A stretch of 64,000 nucleotides of DNA from an uncultured Bacteroidia bacterium (GCA_902794005.1 CADBFO010000001.1:1-64000), one strand, 5' to 3'. Positions 25,235-34,960 are shown, counted from the first letter of the stretch. Program-made: numbers and translations. The notes: a model not told the origin generated them from the letters alone.

Positions 25235-26341
25235 TTACTTGTCCAGTTCCGCGAGGGCGAAATCATACGCGCCGACGGAAATGGCCGTGGAAGTGCCGAT
25301 TTTGTCGATGGTGATGCCGATGCGTTTCTGAGGGTCATAAGTAACGGTTTTATCCGTACCGTAGATTTTCAGTTCACGGGCTTCTCCCTTGGCGAAAGCG
25401 GCGAATTCGGCTTCATCGTCCAGGTTGTACACCTTCATCTGGACACGCTGCAGGGTGTCTCCGGAGAGGGTTCTGACGGTGCCGCGCATCTCTTCGAGGA
25501 GATACGGCATGAAGAACTTGGCCGACGCGGAGATGCCGCCGCCGATGACGATGATGCCGTCCATCAGCTGGGCGGCCGTCGCCATGGCCCGTCCCGCCAC
25601 CCTGCCCAGTTCCCGGAAGGAAGCCAGGGCGGCCTTCCGGTCTCCGGGGCGCTTTCCGTCCGCGATGTCGAAAATGTCCTTGGGGGTAAGGGCGGGATCC
25701 TGTACGCCGGCCTGCTCCGCATACACGCGCTTGACGGCACGGATGGCCACGCTGTCTTCCAGGATGACCCCGTTGATGGACGGATTGGGAAGACAATACG
25801 TCTCCACACAGGAATTGTCTCCGCGGTTGAGCTCTCCGTTGATGACGCAGCCGATGCCGAAACCGGTGCCGAAGGTATAGCCGATGAGGTTGTTGAAACG
25901 CTTGCTGCTGCCGGCCGCAGCAAGTTTTGCATTCACTTCCGGCAGGGCGCCGCTGAGGGCCTCGCCGAAGGCGAACAGGTCGCCGTCATTGTTGATGAAC
26001 ACGGGGATGCCGAAGACTTCCTTCAGGTAAGGGCCCAGGGCCACGCCCTCCCGGAAAGAGGGAAAATTGGGGAGGAAGCCCCCGATGATGCCGGCCGGAT
26101 AGTCCGCCGGGCCGGGAAAAGCGAAACTGATGGCCTCCGGCTTCACATCTCCCAGCAGATTGATGACACTCTTGAAACCGGTGACCATGGTTTCCAGGCA
26201 CAGGTCCAGATCGTTGGCATTGGAAGGAAGGGTAATGGTTTCGAGGATGAATTCCTCTCCCCTCATCGCGTTGAAGCGAAGCGAGTTGCCGCCGGCATCC
26301 AGGGTAAGCACCACCCGCTTGTCATTTTTGTATTTTCCCAT
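25235..26341 (-). CDS. ROK-family sugar kinase
   Basis: 368 residues. The ATP-binding start is LTLDAGGNSLRFN, followed by AFPGPADYPAGIIGG, the catalytic segment VFINNDGDLFAFGEA (Asp of NNDxD) and the second phosphate-binding block YTFGTGFGIG. The Cys-rich zinc motif of many ROK proteins is not evident. It probably phosphorylates a hexose or aminosugar; which one is unclear. A TATATTTG -7 box lies at 26373-26380. It is followed closely by the FAD oxidoreductase gene. Confidence 0.85.
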   Translation of the reverse strand: MGKYKNDKRVVLTLDAGGNSLRFNAMRGEEFILETITLPSNANDLDLCLETMVTGFKSVINLLGDVKPEAISFAFPGPADYPAGIIGGFLPNFPSFREGVALGPYLKEVFGIPVFINNDGDLFAFGEALSGALPEVNAKLAAAGSSKRFNNLIGYTFGTGFGIGCVINGELNRGDNSCVETYCLPNPSINGVILEDSVAIRAVKRVYAEQAGVQDPALTPKDIFDIADGKRPGDRKAALASFRELGRVAGRAMATAAQLMDGIIVIGGGISASAKFFMPYLLEEMRGTVRTLSGDTLQRVQMKVYNLDDEAEFAAFAKGEARELKIYGTDKTVTYDPQKRIGITIDKIGTSTAISVGAYDFALAELDK

Positions 26342-26372
26342 ATCTGATCGTTGATTGTTTCAATCCAGTTTT

Positions 26373-26380
26373 CAAATATA
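26373..26380 (-). promoter_or_regulatory. -7 box (TATATTTG) of the ROK kinase gene
   Basis: Exact match on the minus strand, 31 nt before the ATG at 26341. Confidence 0.5.
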
Positions 26381-26418
26381 GGGATTTTCGGCCGGAATTA
26401 CAACTGCCCCGCGGCGCT

Positions 26419-27441
26419 TCAGAAATCGGCCATGCGGGAAACGGGCGCAACGTCCAACGGGGTACGGACACCGGCCTTGTACTGGAACCAGCCGGCCACG
26501 GCAATCATGGCGGCATTGTCGGTGGTAAACTTGAATTCCGGCAGGTAGGTGTTCCAGTGCCGTTTCTCTCCTTCCTGTACAATCCTCTCCCGGAGACCGC
26601 TGTTGGCCGATACGCCTCCGCCGATGGTGATTTCCCGGATACCGGTTTCCTTGGCGGCCCGGATGAGCTTCCCCATCAGCACATCGATGAGGGTTTTCTG
26701 GAAGCCGGCACAGATGTCTTCCTTGTTCTTCTCCAGGAACTGCGGATCCTTGGCCATCTCGTCCCTGACAAAATACAGAAGGGAGGTCTTGACCCCGCTG
26801 AAGCTGTAATCCAAGCCGGGAATGTTGGGTTTGGCAAAGTGAAAACGGTCCGGATTGCCCTGCCTGGCCAGGCGGTCTATGACCGGGCCGCCGGGATATC
26901 CCAGCCCCAGCATCTTGGAGCACTTGTCAAAAGCCTCTCCCACGGCGTCGTCGATGGTCTGGCCCAGAATATCGTAGGACAGCGGACTGTTCACCCGCAC
27001 AATCTGGGAGTTTCCGCCGGAAACCAGCAGGCACAGATACGGGAAGGAAGGTTCCCGGACGGGAACGCCTTCCTGCCGGATGAAATTGGCCAGGAGATGC
27101 CCCTGCAGGTGGTTGACCATTACCATGGGAATGTCCAGGGACAGCGAAAGCGCCTTGGCGAAGGAGGTGCCCACCAGCAGCGACCCCAGCAGGCCCGGGC
27201 CGCGGGTGAAAGCGACGGCCGTAAGCCCGGAAGCCTCCACGCCGGCCCGTTTCAATGCTTCGGACACCACGGGGACAATGTTCTGTTCGTGGGCACGGGA
27301 CGCAAGTTCGGGCACGACGCCGCCAAAGTCCTTGTGGACTTGCTGAGAGGCGATTACATTGGACAGCAGGACGCCGTCCCGGATCACGGCGGCGGAAGTG
27401 TCGTCGCAAGAAGATTCTATGCCAAGGATGATATCTGCCAT
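26419..27441 (-). CDS. tsaD: tRNA N6-adenosine threonylcarbamoyltransferase
   Basis: 340 residues. ILGIESSCDDTSAAV opens the ASKHA fold; the metal-binding pair is His111 and His115 (VNHLQGHLLANF); VSGGNSQIV and GGGVSANSGLRE complete the signature. TsaD transfers the threonylcarbamoyl group to A37 of ANN-decoding tRNAs (t6A), working with TsaB/C/E, which are not in this window. MtaB, which further modifies t6A37, is encoded 5 kb away. A promoter lies at 27462-27469, back to back with that of the TamB-like gene. Confidence 0.96.
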   Translation of the reverse strand: MADIILGIESSCDDTSAAVIRDGVLLSNVIASQQVHKDFGGVVPELASRAHEQNIVPVVSEALKRAGVEASGLTAVAFTRGPGLLGSLLVGTSFAKALSLSLDIPMVMVNHLQGHLLANFIRQEGVPVREPSFPYLCLLVSGGNSQIVRVNSPLSYDILGQTIDDAVGEAFDKCSKMLGLGYPGGPVIDRLARQGNPDRFHFAKPNIPGLDYSFSGVKTSLLYFVRDEMAKDPQFLEKNKEDICAGFQKTLIDVLMGKLIRAAKETGIREITIGGGVSANSGLRERIVQEGEKRHWNTYLPEFKFTTDNAAMIAVAGWFQYKAGVRTPLDVAPVSRMADF

Positions 27442-27461
27442 TTCTTTCCTGAATTCGATTG

Positions 27462-27469
27462 CAAAGATA
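27462..27469 (-). promoter_or_regulatory. -7 box (TATCTTTG) of tsaD
   Basis: Exact match on the minus strand, 20 nt before the tsaD ATG. It diverges from the plus-strand box at 27482-27489. Confidence 0.55.
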
Positions 27470-27481
27470 GCAATTTATTGC

Positions 27482-27489
27482 TATTTTTG
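27482..27489 (+). promoter_or_regulatory. -7 box (TATTTTTG) of the TamB-like operon
   Basis: Exact TAnnTTTG match, 7 nt before the ATG at 27497. Confidence 0.55.
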
Positions 27490-27496
27490 TAGTTTA

Positions 27497-30400
27497 ATGA
27501 AGCGCTTCTTCAAAATACTGGCCTGGCTCGCGGGCCTGCTGTTCCTGCTGATACTGGCCGGCCTTGTGGCCGCACAGTCTCCGAAGGTACAGACATTCCT
27601 GGCCCGGAAGGCCACCGAAAAGTTGCAGGAACGCTTCGCGGCCGACATCAGTATCTCGCTCCTGACCGTCCGTCCCTTCGATGCCCTCGTCATTGAAGAC
27701 CTTATTCTGAAAGACCCCCACCCCTATGTCGAAGGAATGGATACCGTCATCCATGTCCACAACCTTACGGCCAAGTTCTCGCTCAAGGGCCTGTTCAGCG
27801 GGGGCGGAATCAACGTGAGGCGCCTGAAGCTGAGCGGCGGCGTATTCAATCTGGGATACGAGCCTGACGAGGCTTCTCCGGACGGCGAACGGATGTGCCT
27901 TTACCGCTTGCTGGGCCTGGAAGAGTCCCAGGACGACGAGCCCTCCTCCTGGGGCAGCCTGCTCACCGCCAAAAACGTGGAGGTGAAGAATTTCGTATTC
28001 CGGATGTGCAACCCAGTCAATGCAAAGGAAATGATAGAGGAGGGGCGCTCTTACGGAGAAGGAGTCATCGACTGGAACGATTTTTCAGTCCTCGCCCATG
28101 GCATCCTGGTCTCCAACCTGGCCGTGGCCGACAACCACATTACCGGAACGGTGGAAAGGCTGGAAGCCACGGAACGCACCACCGGATTCAGGATAGACGA
28201 AGCCTCGGCCCTGAAAGTGGACGTAGGCGAGCAGTGCGCCCGCATGGAGGGACTCAACCTGCAATGCGGAGAAACCAGGCTTTTCTTCAACGAACTGGTA
28301 TTGGACGGTCCCCTTGAGGACTACGGCGATTTCATCGACAGAATCTGGCTGGAGGGCGACATCCGTCCCGGTTCCTACATTTCCCTCCCCGTCATCCGGT
28401 ATTTCTCCGACGGGCTGGAAGGCCTTACTTTTTCCGGAAACATCCAAGGGCAGGTGCAGGGATATGTAAATGACTTCAAACTGGAAAACCTCCTGATAGA
28501 AGACCCGGCCAACGGCGTGCGCGCCTCCCTCAGCGGACGCCTGTGGGGCCTTCCCGAAATCGGGGACACCCGCCTGGACTTTCAAGTGCGCCGGATGGAC
28601 TTCGGCCTGGAAAAACTGGGCGGATTCATACGGGCATGGTCCCCCGACACGGACCTCAACCTCAAAAACATCGCCAAGGGAGAGCGGTTTCATTTTGAGG
28701 GAAAGGTCGAAGGATTCCTGAACAGGATGGACATCCGCGGACAATTCAACTCGGAGATCGGCTCGCTTCAGGCCGACATCATCCTTCAGGGAGCCGCCGG
28801 TGCAGGGGAACCCATCGTCATCGGCGGGAAGGTCGATACCGACCGGCTGGACCTCGGACGCATCATGGGGACATCCTCGCTGGGGCCCCTCACCATGAAA
28901 TCGGGCTTGGAAGCCACCTTCCCCCGGGGCGGAGACATGCAGGTCAGGATTGATTCCCTGCATATTTCCCGGCTTACCGCCATGGGGTATGACTATTCCA
29001 ACATCTCCGCGGTGGGCACCTACAATGAAAAGGCCTTTGACGGCCGAATCATCGCAGCCGACCCCAACCTGAATTTCCTCTTCCAGGGCATGTTCAACCT
29101 TTCCAGGGATACGCGCAATGCAGCCTATCGCTTCTATGCCTCGCTCGGATATGCCGACCTCCACGCCCTGCATCTGGACAGCCGTCCCCGCTCCAAGATC
29201 AGTTTCCAGGCCTACTCCAACTTCCTCCGGACAAAGAAGGGAGACCTCCTGGGAGACATCAACCTTTCCGGCATTTCCCTCGAGAGCCTCACCGGCCGGC
29301 ACGATATCGGAGACCTCGTCGTGAAAGCCCACGCCAACGACAATGTGAACCGCATCAACCTGGATTCCAATTTCCTGGAAGGTACTTACGTGGGAGACGC
29401 CGGCCTGAACACCTTCCTCAACGATATGCAGGACCTCATCCTGGGGCGGGACATTCCCGCCCTCCTCAAGGAAAGGCCCGATCCCTGGAACGGCGACGGC
29501 TACGAGTTGGCGCTCAAGGTGAAATCGGCCCAGGAACTGCTTAATTTCCTGGTTCCGGGCCTGTATATCGAGAAAAACACCGCCGTAAACCTTAAAGTGG
29601 ACCAGGAAGGACTGGTCACCGCTTCGGTCAAATCCGGACGTCTGGCCTTCAACGACAAGTTTGTCAAAGACTTCCAGCTGTCGTTCAACAACGCCAACCA
29701 GTCCCAGACCGCCACCGTCACCGGCAAACAGATTTCCCTGTCCGGCACACAGATTCTGAACAACAGCCTCACCCTCTATGCCGATGACAACCAAATCGGC
29801 CTCGGCTATACTTTCGACAACGGCGAAGAGCAGCAGACCCGCGCCCAGCTGTACCTGTCCGGAGACCTGTCCCGCGACGAAGGAGGGCTGGTCGTCAACG
29901 CCCGCGCCCTCCCCTCCAATATCTATTACAAAGGAAACGGATGGGGCCTTTCTTCCGATGACATCACCTACAGCAGCGAAGGTCTGCAGATCCGGCGCCT
30001 GGCCGCCCGGCACGACGACGAACAACTCCTCATCCACGGTGGCTATTCCTCCACCAGGGCCGATACCCTCTCCATCCAGATGGAGAAATTCGATGTCGGC
30101 CTCGTGAACACCTTCGGCGGACACCTTCCCTCCATTGAAGGGCACGCCACCGGACAGGCCATGCTCATATCGCCCACAGAGCCGTCCCCCGGCCTTCTGG
30201 CTTCCATCATCTGTGACTCCACCTACGTGGCCGGGCATCGCCTGGGACAGCTGCAGATGTCCAGCACCTGGGACGAAAACAGCAAGCGTTTCCTGATGTC
30301 ACTGCAGAATCTGCTGGGCGGAAAGCGGAACATCCAGGCCGAAGCTTATCTCGAACCCGACAGCCGCGCCGTCCACGCGTCGGCCCGGCTGAGCCGGCTG

Positions 30401-32065
30401 AACATGGGCTATGCGGCACCGCTGCTGAACTCGCTCTTCAGCCGGTTCGGCGGATTCCTGAGCGGTGAAGTGGGCCTGGACGGCACTTTGGACGAGCTGC
30501 ACCTCTCCAGCCGGGGCCTTCGCGTGGACGACGGCTCCCTGGAGCTGGACTACACCCGCGTTCCCTATCAGATTGCCGGAGACCTCTCCCTGGATGACAA
30601 AGGGCTCCATTTCCAGAACGTCTCCCTGAGCGACGGCCTGAAAGGCAAGGGCACGGTTAGCGGAAGCCTCCTTCTGGGCGGATTCAAGAACTTCGCCCTG
30701 GATACCCACGTCCGGATTCGGGACATGCAAGTGATCAATCTGGCCGAGGGCGAGAACGACCTTCTGTACGGAAATGTCACCGCCACCGGCCGGGCCGATA
30801 TCACCGGTCCCCTGAACCGGCTGCTGCTGGATGTGAACGCCACCACCTCCCAGGAGGGAGCCCTTCATATCCTGCTGGGGTCCGGCAGCAGCGACCGCTC
30901 CCGCGAGATGCTCACTTTCACCGTCCCGCCCGACCAGCAGGAGAGCGACCCCTACGAACTGATGATGGCCGCCAACAACCAGACCGAGACCGAGGAGAGC
31001 AGCGATTTCCGGATCCGCCTCCGCATCCAGGCCACGCCGGATATGCAGGTGAACCTGAATGTGAATGAAGAATCCTCCATCAACGCCCGCGGAAACGGCA
31101 GCATCGAAATCGACACCCGCCTGGCGCAGGGCACTTTCAGCCTGAACGGAGATTACAACATCTCCCAGGGAAGTTTCCTCTTCTCGGCCATGAAACTGGT
31201 GAGCCGCAAGTTCACCATCCAGGACGGCAGCACCATCCGCTTCAACGGCGACGTTTGGGACACGGACCTGGACGTGCACGGCCTTTACACCACCAAAGCC
31301 AGCCTGGCAACGCTTGTGGCCACGGAATCGGGCGCCAGCAGCCGGCGCACCGTGAACTGCGGCATCAACCTCACCGGACGTCTGAGCGATCCGGAAATCA
31401 ATTTCTCCATTGACGTCCCGGATCTGAATCCGTCCACCCAGGCCCAGGTGGACGGGGCTCTCAATACGGTGGACAAAGTGCAGAAGCAGTTTGTGTACCT
31501 GCTCCTGGCCGGCAACTTCCTGCCGGCCGAAGATTCCGGCGTCACCACGGGCGGCACCGACGCCCTCTTTTCCAATGTCTCCAGCATCATGTCCGGGCAG
31601 ATCAACAACATTTTCCAAAAACTGAACATTCCCCTGGACATGGGCTTGAATTATCAGACAACCCAAACCGGCAGCAATGTGTATGACGTGGCCCTGAGCA
31701 CACAGTTGTTCAACAACCGCGTCATCGTGAACGGAACGGTGGGCAACAAGCAGTTGATTGACGGCACCTCCACCAATGAAGTGGCAGGAGACATCGACAT
31801 CGAAATCAAAATGAACCGGAGCGGCGCCCTGCGCCTGAAACTGTTCTCACACTCGGCCGATTCCTATACCGCCTACCTGGACAACAGCCAGCGGCACGGC
31901 GGCGGCATCTCCTACCAGAGGGACTTCAACTCCATTCTCCGATTCCTGAAGGCAATTTTCACCAAGCGGGAAACCTTGGAAGAACTGGCCCGGAAAGAAG
32001 CGCTTGAAGCCGGGAAGAGCATCATTTACCATGTGGACCAAGATGGAAAAATAAGCTTGAAATGA
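27497..32065 (+). CDS. TamB-like translocation/assembly protein (DUF490)
   Basis: 1,522 residues from MKRFFKILAWLAGLLFLLI at 27497, which is the signal-anchor helix; the upstream extension to 27359 runs antisense through tsaD and is rejected. A very long repetitive beta-rich body follows, fitting the lipid-conducting taco fold of AsmA-like proteins, and the last about 400 residues form the TamB (DUF490) domain with INFSIDVPDLNPSTQAQVDG and VAGDIDIEIKMNRSGALRLKLFS. TamB-type proteins bridge inner and outer membranes for lipid transport or outer-membrane protein assembly. The last 4 bp overlap the methylase gene. Confidence 0.9.
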   Translation: MKRFFKILAWLAGLLFLLILAGLVAAQSPKVQTFLARKATEKLQERFAADISISLLTVRPFDALVIEDLILKDPHPYVEGMDTVIHVHNLTAKFSLKGLFSGGGINVRRLKLSGGVFNLGYEPDEASPDGERMCLYRLLGLEESQDDEPSSWGSLLTAKNVEVKNFVFRMCNPVNAKEMIEEGRSYGEGVIDWNDFSVLAHGILVSNLAVADNHITGTVERLEATERTTGFRIDEASALKVDVGEQCARMEGLNLQCGETRLFFNELVLDGPLEDYGDFIDRIWLEGDIRPGSYISLPVIRYFSDGLEGLTFSGNIQGQVQGYVNDFKLENLLIEDPANGVRASLSGRLWGLPEIGDTRLDFQVRRMDFGLEKLGGFIRAWSPDTDLNLKNIAKGERFHFEGKVEGFLNRMDIRGQFNSEIGSLQADIILQGAAGAGEPIVIGGKVDTDRLDLGRIMGTSSLGPLTMKSGLEATFPRGGDMQVRIDSLHISRLTAMGYDYSNISAVGTYNEKAFDGRIIAADPNLNFLFQGMFNLSRDTRNAAYRFYASLGYADLHALHLDSRPRSKISFQAYSNFLRTKKGDLLGDINLSGISLESLTGRHDIGDLVVKAHANDNVNRINLDSNFLEGTYVGDAGLNTFLNDMQDLILGRDIPALLKERPDPWNGDGYELALKVKSAQELLNFLVPGLYIEKNTAVNLKVDQEGLVTASVKSGRLAFNDKFVKDFQLSFNNANQSQTATVTGKQISLSGTQILNNSLTLYADDNQIGLGYTFDNGEEQQTRAQLYLSGDLSRDEGGLVVNARALPSNIYYKGNGWGLSSDDITYSSEGLQIRRLAARHDDEQLLIHGGYSSTRADTLSIQMEKFDVGLVNTFGGHLPSIEGHATGQAMLISPTEPSPGLLASIICDSTYVAGHRLGQLQMSSTWDENSKRFLMSLQNLLGGKRNIQAEAYLEPDSRAVHASARLSRLNMGYAAPLLNSLFSRFGGFLSGEVGLDGTLDELHLSSRGLRVDDGSLELDYTRVPYQIAGDLSLDDKGLHFQNVSLSDGLKGKGTVSGSLLLGGFKNFALDTHVRIRDMQVINLAEGENDLLYGNVTATGRADITGPLNRLLLDVNATTSQEGALHILLGSGSSDRSREMLTFTVPPDQQESDPYELMMAANNQTETEESSDFRIRLRIQATPDMQVNLNVNEESSINARGNGSIEIDTRLAQGTFSLNGDYNISQGSFLFSAMKLVSRKFTIQDGSTIRFNGDVWDTDLDVHGLYTTKASLATLVATESGASSRRTVNCGINLTGRLSDPEINFSIDVPDLNPSTQAQVDGALNTVDKVQKQFVYLLLAGNFLPAEDSGVTTGGTDALFSNVSSIMSGQINNIFQKLNIPLDMGLNYQTTQTGSNVYDVALSTQLFNNRVIVNGTVGNKQLIDGTSTNEVAGDIDIEIKMNRSGALRLKLFSHSADSYTAYLDNSQRHGGGISYQRDFNSILRFLKAIFTKRETLEELARKEALEAGKSIIYHVDQDGKISLK

Positions 32066-32784
32066 CCTACGGAAAACTTTATCTCATCCCCACACCGCTG
32101 GGCGAAGGGAATCCGGCCGATGTGCTTCCCGCTTCCGTCCTGAACCTTCTCCCCCGCCTGCACTGCTTCGTCGTGGAAGAAGTGCGCACAGCGCGGAGAT
32201 TCCTTTCATCGGCCGGGCTCAAGGGACATATCGGAGAACTAGAATTCCATGAGCTCAACGAACATACGCGCCCCGAAGAGGTGGAAGCCTATCTTCGCCT
32301 TTTCTCCGACGGACGGGATGTGGGCCTGCTCTCGGAGGCGGGGCTTCCCGCCGTAGCGGACCCGGGGGCCCTGCTGGCAGCCCTTTGCCACCGGCACGGA
32401 ATCGAGGTGGTCCCCCTGGTGGGACCTTCCTCCCTGATGATGGCTCTGATGGCTTCCGGCCTCAATGGCCAGTCGTTTGCCTTCGTGGGGTACATTCCCG
32501 CCAAGACGGACGAGCGCCGCGCCGCGCTGAAGGCGTTGGAAAAACGTTCCGCCGCCGGCCGGCAGACTCAGATTCTCATCGAAACTCCCTACCGCAACGA
32601 TTCGCTGCTGGCCGATATGCTGCAAACCCTGGGCGGCAGCGTCCGCCTTTGCGTAGCCGCCAATCTCACCTGCGAGGACGCCTTCATCCGCACCCGAACG
32701 GTGGCACAATGGAAGAAGGAGCCGGTCACCATCGGCAAAAGGCCGTGTGTCTTTCTCATGCTGAGCGACCATTTGTCATTCTGA
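32062..32784 (+). CDS. RsmI-like SAM-dependent methyltransferase (tetrapyrrole-methylase fold)
   Basis: 240 residues. LYLIPTPLGEGNPADVLP, LLSEAGLPAVADPGALL and VVPLVGPSSLMMALMASGL match the RsmI family, which methylates C1402 ribose of 16S rRNA. This version is a shorter paralogue common in Bacteroidetes, so the exact target is uncertain. It overlaps the TamB-like gene by 4 bp. The last residues (LSF) and the stop codon are supplied by a dispersed repeat (32774-32800), so the original C-terminus may have been altered. Confidence 0.85.
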   Translation: MTYGKLYLIPTPLGEGNPADVLPASVLNLLPRLHCFVVEEVRTARRFLSSAGLKGHIGELEFHELNEHTRPEEVEAYLRLFSDGRDVGLLSEAGLPAVADPGALLAALCHRHGIEVVPLVGPSSLMMALMASGLNGQSFAFVGYIPAKTDERRAALKALEKRSAAGRQTQILIETPYRNDSLLADMLQTLGGSVRLCVAANLTCEDAFIRTRTVAQWKKEPVTIGKRPCVFLMLSDHLSF

Positions 32785-32800
32785 GCGAAGCGTAGAATCT
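32774..32800 (+). repeat. Dispersed 27-bp repeat, copy A
   Basis: The sequence TGTCATTCTGAGCGAAGC followed by GTAGAATCT matches the copy at 33140-33166 at 26 of 27 positions. It spans the stop of the methylase gene and ends exactly at the mtaB ATG. Many genomes carry this short element, recognised in proteins as CHSERSEES. Confidence 0.75.
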
Positions 32801-34054
32801 ATGAAAATCGCATTCACTACCTTGGGCTGCAAACTCAACTATGCAGAGACGGCCACTTACGAACGGAACCTCGTGGCCGCCGGATGGGAGGTCGTACCCT
32901 GGACTTCGGAGGCCGATGTTTACCTGATCAACACCTGCGCCGTCACCGAAACGGCCGAGAAAAAATCCCGCAACCTCATCCGGCGGGCGCATAAGACGGC
33001 GCCGGAAGCCCGCATCGTGGTCACCGGCTGCTATGCGCAGCTCCGCAAGGACCAGCTCCTGGCCATGGAGGGCGTGTGGCGGGTCTTCGGAGCCGACGAA
33101 AAGTCCCGGATTGTTTCCACGATCTGTCATTCTGAGATCTGTCATTCTGAGCGAAGCGAAGAATCTGTACCCTCCACCTTCGGAGCATACAGTTCCGGAG
33201 AGGAAAGGACAAGGAGTTTTCTGAAAGTGCAGGACGGATGCGACAACTTCTGCGCATACTGCACCGTCCCCTATGCCCGGGGCCGAAGCCGGAACATTCC
33301 CGTCTGTGAGGTGGTGAAAATGGCCCGTAGCATTGCGGCCGACGGCGTGAAGGAAGTGGTGCTCACGGGCGTGAACACCGGAGACTTCGGCCGCAGCAGC
33401 GGAGAGAGCTTTCTGGACCTCCTGAAGGCCCTCAATGAGGTGGAAGGCATCGAGCGCTACCGGATTTCTTCCATCGAACCCAACCTCATCACCCCGGAAA
33501 TCATCGACTGGATTGCCTCCGGCACCAAGTTCCAGCGGCACTTTCACATTCCGCTCCAAAGCGGCAGCGACACGCTCCTGAGGCGGGTGGGCCGCCGTTA
33601 CGACACGGCGCTCTTCGCCTCCCGGATCGACTACATCCGCAAGGCCCTGGAGCGCCCCGGAGAGCCCAGCGTGTTCTTCGGCATCGATGTCATCGTCGGC
33701 CTCCCCGGAGAAACGGAGGAACTGTTCATGGAAACCTACAACTTCCTGAAGGAGCGCATCCGGCCTTCCTTTATCCATGTATTCCCTTACTCCCGGCGTC
33801 CCGGAACGCGGGCGGCCGAGTGGAAAGACCAGGTGCAGGACCGCCTCAAGACCGAGCGCGTGGCCCGGCTGGAAGCCCTCTGCGAGGACTTGCATGCCGC
33901 TTTTGTAGCCGCCAACAAGGGGGTCCGGGAAACCGTCCTCTGGGAATCCTCCGTCAAGGGCGGCCTCATGGGCGGTTATACGGGGAATTATATCCGGGTG
34001 GAAAAACCCTGGGACCCCGCGCTGGTGAATCAGCTGGAGACCGTGACGCTATAA
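32801..34054 (+). CDS. mtaB: tRNA t6A37 methylthiotransferase
   Basis: 417 residues. The N-terminal MTTase domain has the three cluster cysteines Cys10 (TLGCKLN), Cys46 (NTCAVT) and Cys77 (TGCYAQ); the radical-SAM domain has Cys147, Cys151 and Cys154 (CDNFCAYC), then a TRAM-like C-terminus. TLGCKLNYAE and the overall pattern favour MtaB (t6A to ms2t6A) over MiaB. Residues about 107-122 are encoded by a dispersed repeat inserted in frame in the linker between the two domains. The frame stays intact, so the enzyme is probably still active. Confidence 0.92.
   Translation: MKIAFTTLGCKLNYAETATYERNLVAAGWEVVPWTSEADVYLINTCAVTETAEKKSRNLIRRAHKTAPEARIVVTGCYAQLRKDQLLAMEGVWRVFGADEKSRIVSTICHSEICHSERSEESVPSTFGAYSSGEERTRSFLKVQDGCDNFCAYCTVPYARGRSRNIPVCEVVKMARSIAADGVKEVVLTGVNTGDFGRSSGESFLDLLKALNEVEGIERYRISSIEPNLITPEIIDWIASGTKFQRHFHIPLQSGSDTLLRRVGRRYDTALFASRIDYIRKALERPGEPSVFFGIDVIVGLPGETEELFMETYNFLKERIRPSFIHVFPYSRRPGTRAAEWKDQVQDRLKTERVARLEALCEDLHAAFVAANKGVRETVLWESSVKGGLMGGYTGNYIRVEKPWDPALVNQLETVTL
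33121..33166 (+). repeat. Dispersed repeat copy B with tandem 15-bp duplication, inside mtaB
   Basis: The 15-mer GATCTGTCATTCTGA occurs twice in tandem (33121-33135 and 33136-33150); the second runs into a full 27-bp repeat (33140-33166). It is read in frame as ICHSE-ICHSE-RSEES. Confidence 0.8.
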
Positions 34055-34062
34055 TCGCCCCG

Positions 34063-34941
34063 TCAATCTGAAATCGTAAGCCCGTCCCATGCGGGCTGAA
34101 CGGTGGGAGGGAGTTCGCCGCAGAATTGCCGATAGCGGGGGAAGGCGTGCGAAAGATGGGTGAGCCAGGTATGGGAGGCACCGATCCGCTCGGCCAGCTG
34201 CAGGGCCTCTTCCAAAGAGAAGTGCGAATGGTGCGGGTGATAGCTCACCGTATTGAGCGTAAGATGCTCCAATCCCTGCAATTTGGCGAATTCTTCTTCC
34301 GGAATGGTGCTCATGTCCGTAAGATAGGCGATATTGCCGAAGCGGAAGCCCAGTACCGGCATCTGTCCGTGCAGGCCCCGGATCGGAATGACGTTGGGGC
34401 GCTCATGCGGGGCCTCCACCACCGCATTGTCCGAAGGCAGGAGGCTGCCGTCCGCCTGCCGGTAGAAATAGCCGATATCGTGCACCCATTCCAGTTCGCC
34501 CGTCCCTTCCTGGGAATCCACGCGGAACGGGCGATCGTCAATCAGGTGGACATGCCACTCCGGCGCCCCCGGATACTTGTGCTCGGCAAAGGCATAGGCA
34601 TAGTCGTTGCGCAGCGTCTCCAGGACGCGCTCCTCGCAGTAGATCTCGGCCGCCTTGCGGTCAATGTAATTCAGTGCACGGACGTCATCCAGCCCGCCGG
34701 TGTGGTCCTTGTGGTTGTGCGTGAGCAGGATGGCATCCAGGTGACGCACTCCCTGGGCGAGCATCTGGGAGCGGAAGTCCGGTCCGGCGTCCACCGCGAT
34801 GGTGAGCCCGTCCATCTGCACCAGGGCCGATGAGCGGAATCGCTTGTCCCGCGGATCCGTACTCCGGCACACCGCACAGCGGCATCCGATGATGGGGACT
34901 CCCTGCGAAGTCCCGGTTCCAAGGAATGTGAGTCTGGTCAT
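34063..34941 (-). CDS. MBL-fold metal-dependent hydrolase, PhnP-like
   Basis: 292 residues. The metal ligands of the beta-lactamase fold are His75, His77, Asp79 and His80 (LTHNHKDH). Cys20, Cys22 and Cys25 (CRCAVC) match the extra structural zinc site of PhnP-type phosphodiesterases. Relatives cleave cyclic phosphodiesters. No phosphonate-lyase genes are nearby, so a general cyclic-phosphate or nucleotide role is more likely. Convergent with mtaB, 8 bp apart; the start is 19 bp past the GH78 stop, so it may be co-transcribed with it. Confidence 0.85.
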   Translation of the reverse strand: MTRLTFLGTGTSQGVPIIGCRCAVCRSTDPRDKRFRSSALVQMDGLTIAVDAGPDFRSQMLAQGVRHLDAILLTHNHKDHTGGLDDVRALNYIDRKAAEIYCEERVLETLRNDYAYAFAEHKYPGAPEWHVHLIDDRPFRVDSQEGTGELEWVHDIGYFYRQADGSLLPSDNAVVEAPHERPNVIPIRGLHGQMPVLGFRFGNIAYLTDMSTIPEEEFAKLQGLEHLTLNTVSYHPHHSHFSLEEALQLAERIGASHTWLTHLSHAFPRYRQFCGELPPTVQPAWDGLTISD

Positions 34942-34960
34942 AAGCGCGAACGGAATCCAA

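Noticed and set aside
32801..34054. Possible frameshift in mtaB at the repeat
   Set aside because: The inserted bases keep the frame and both cysteine clusters are intact on either side.
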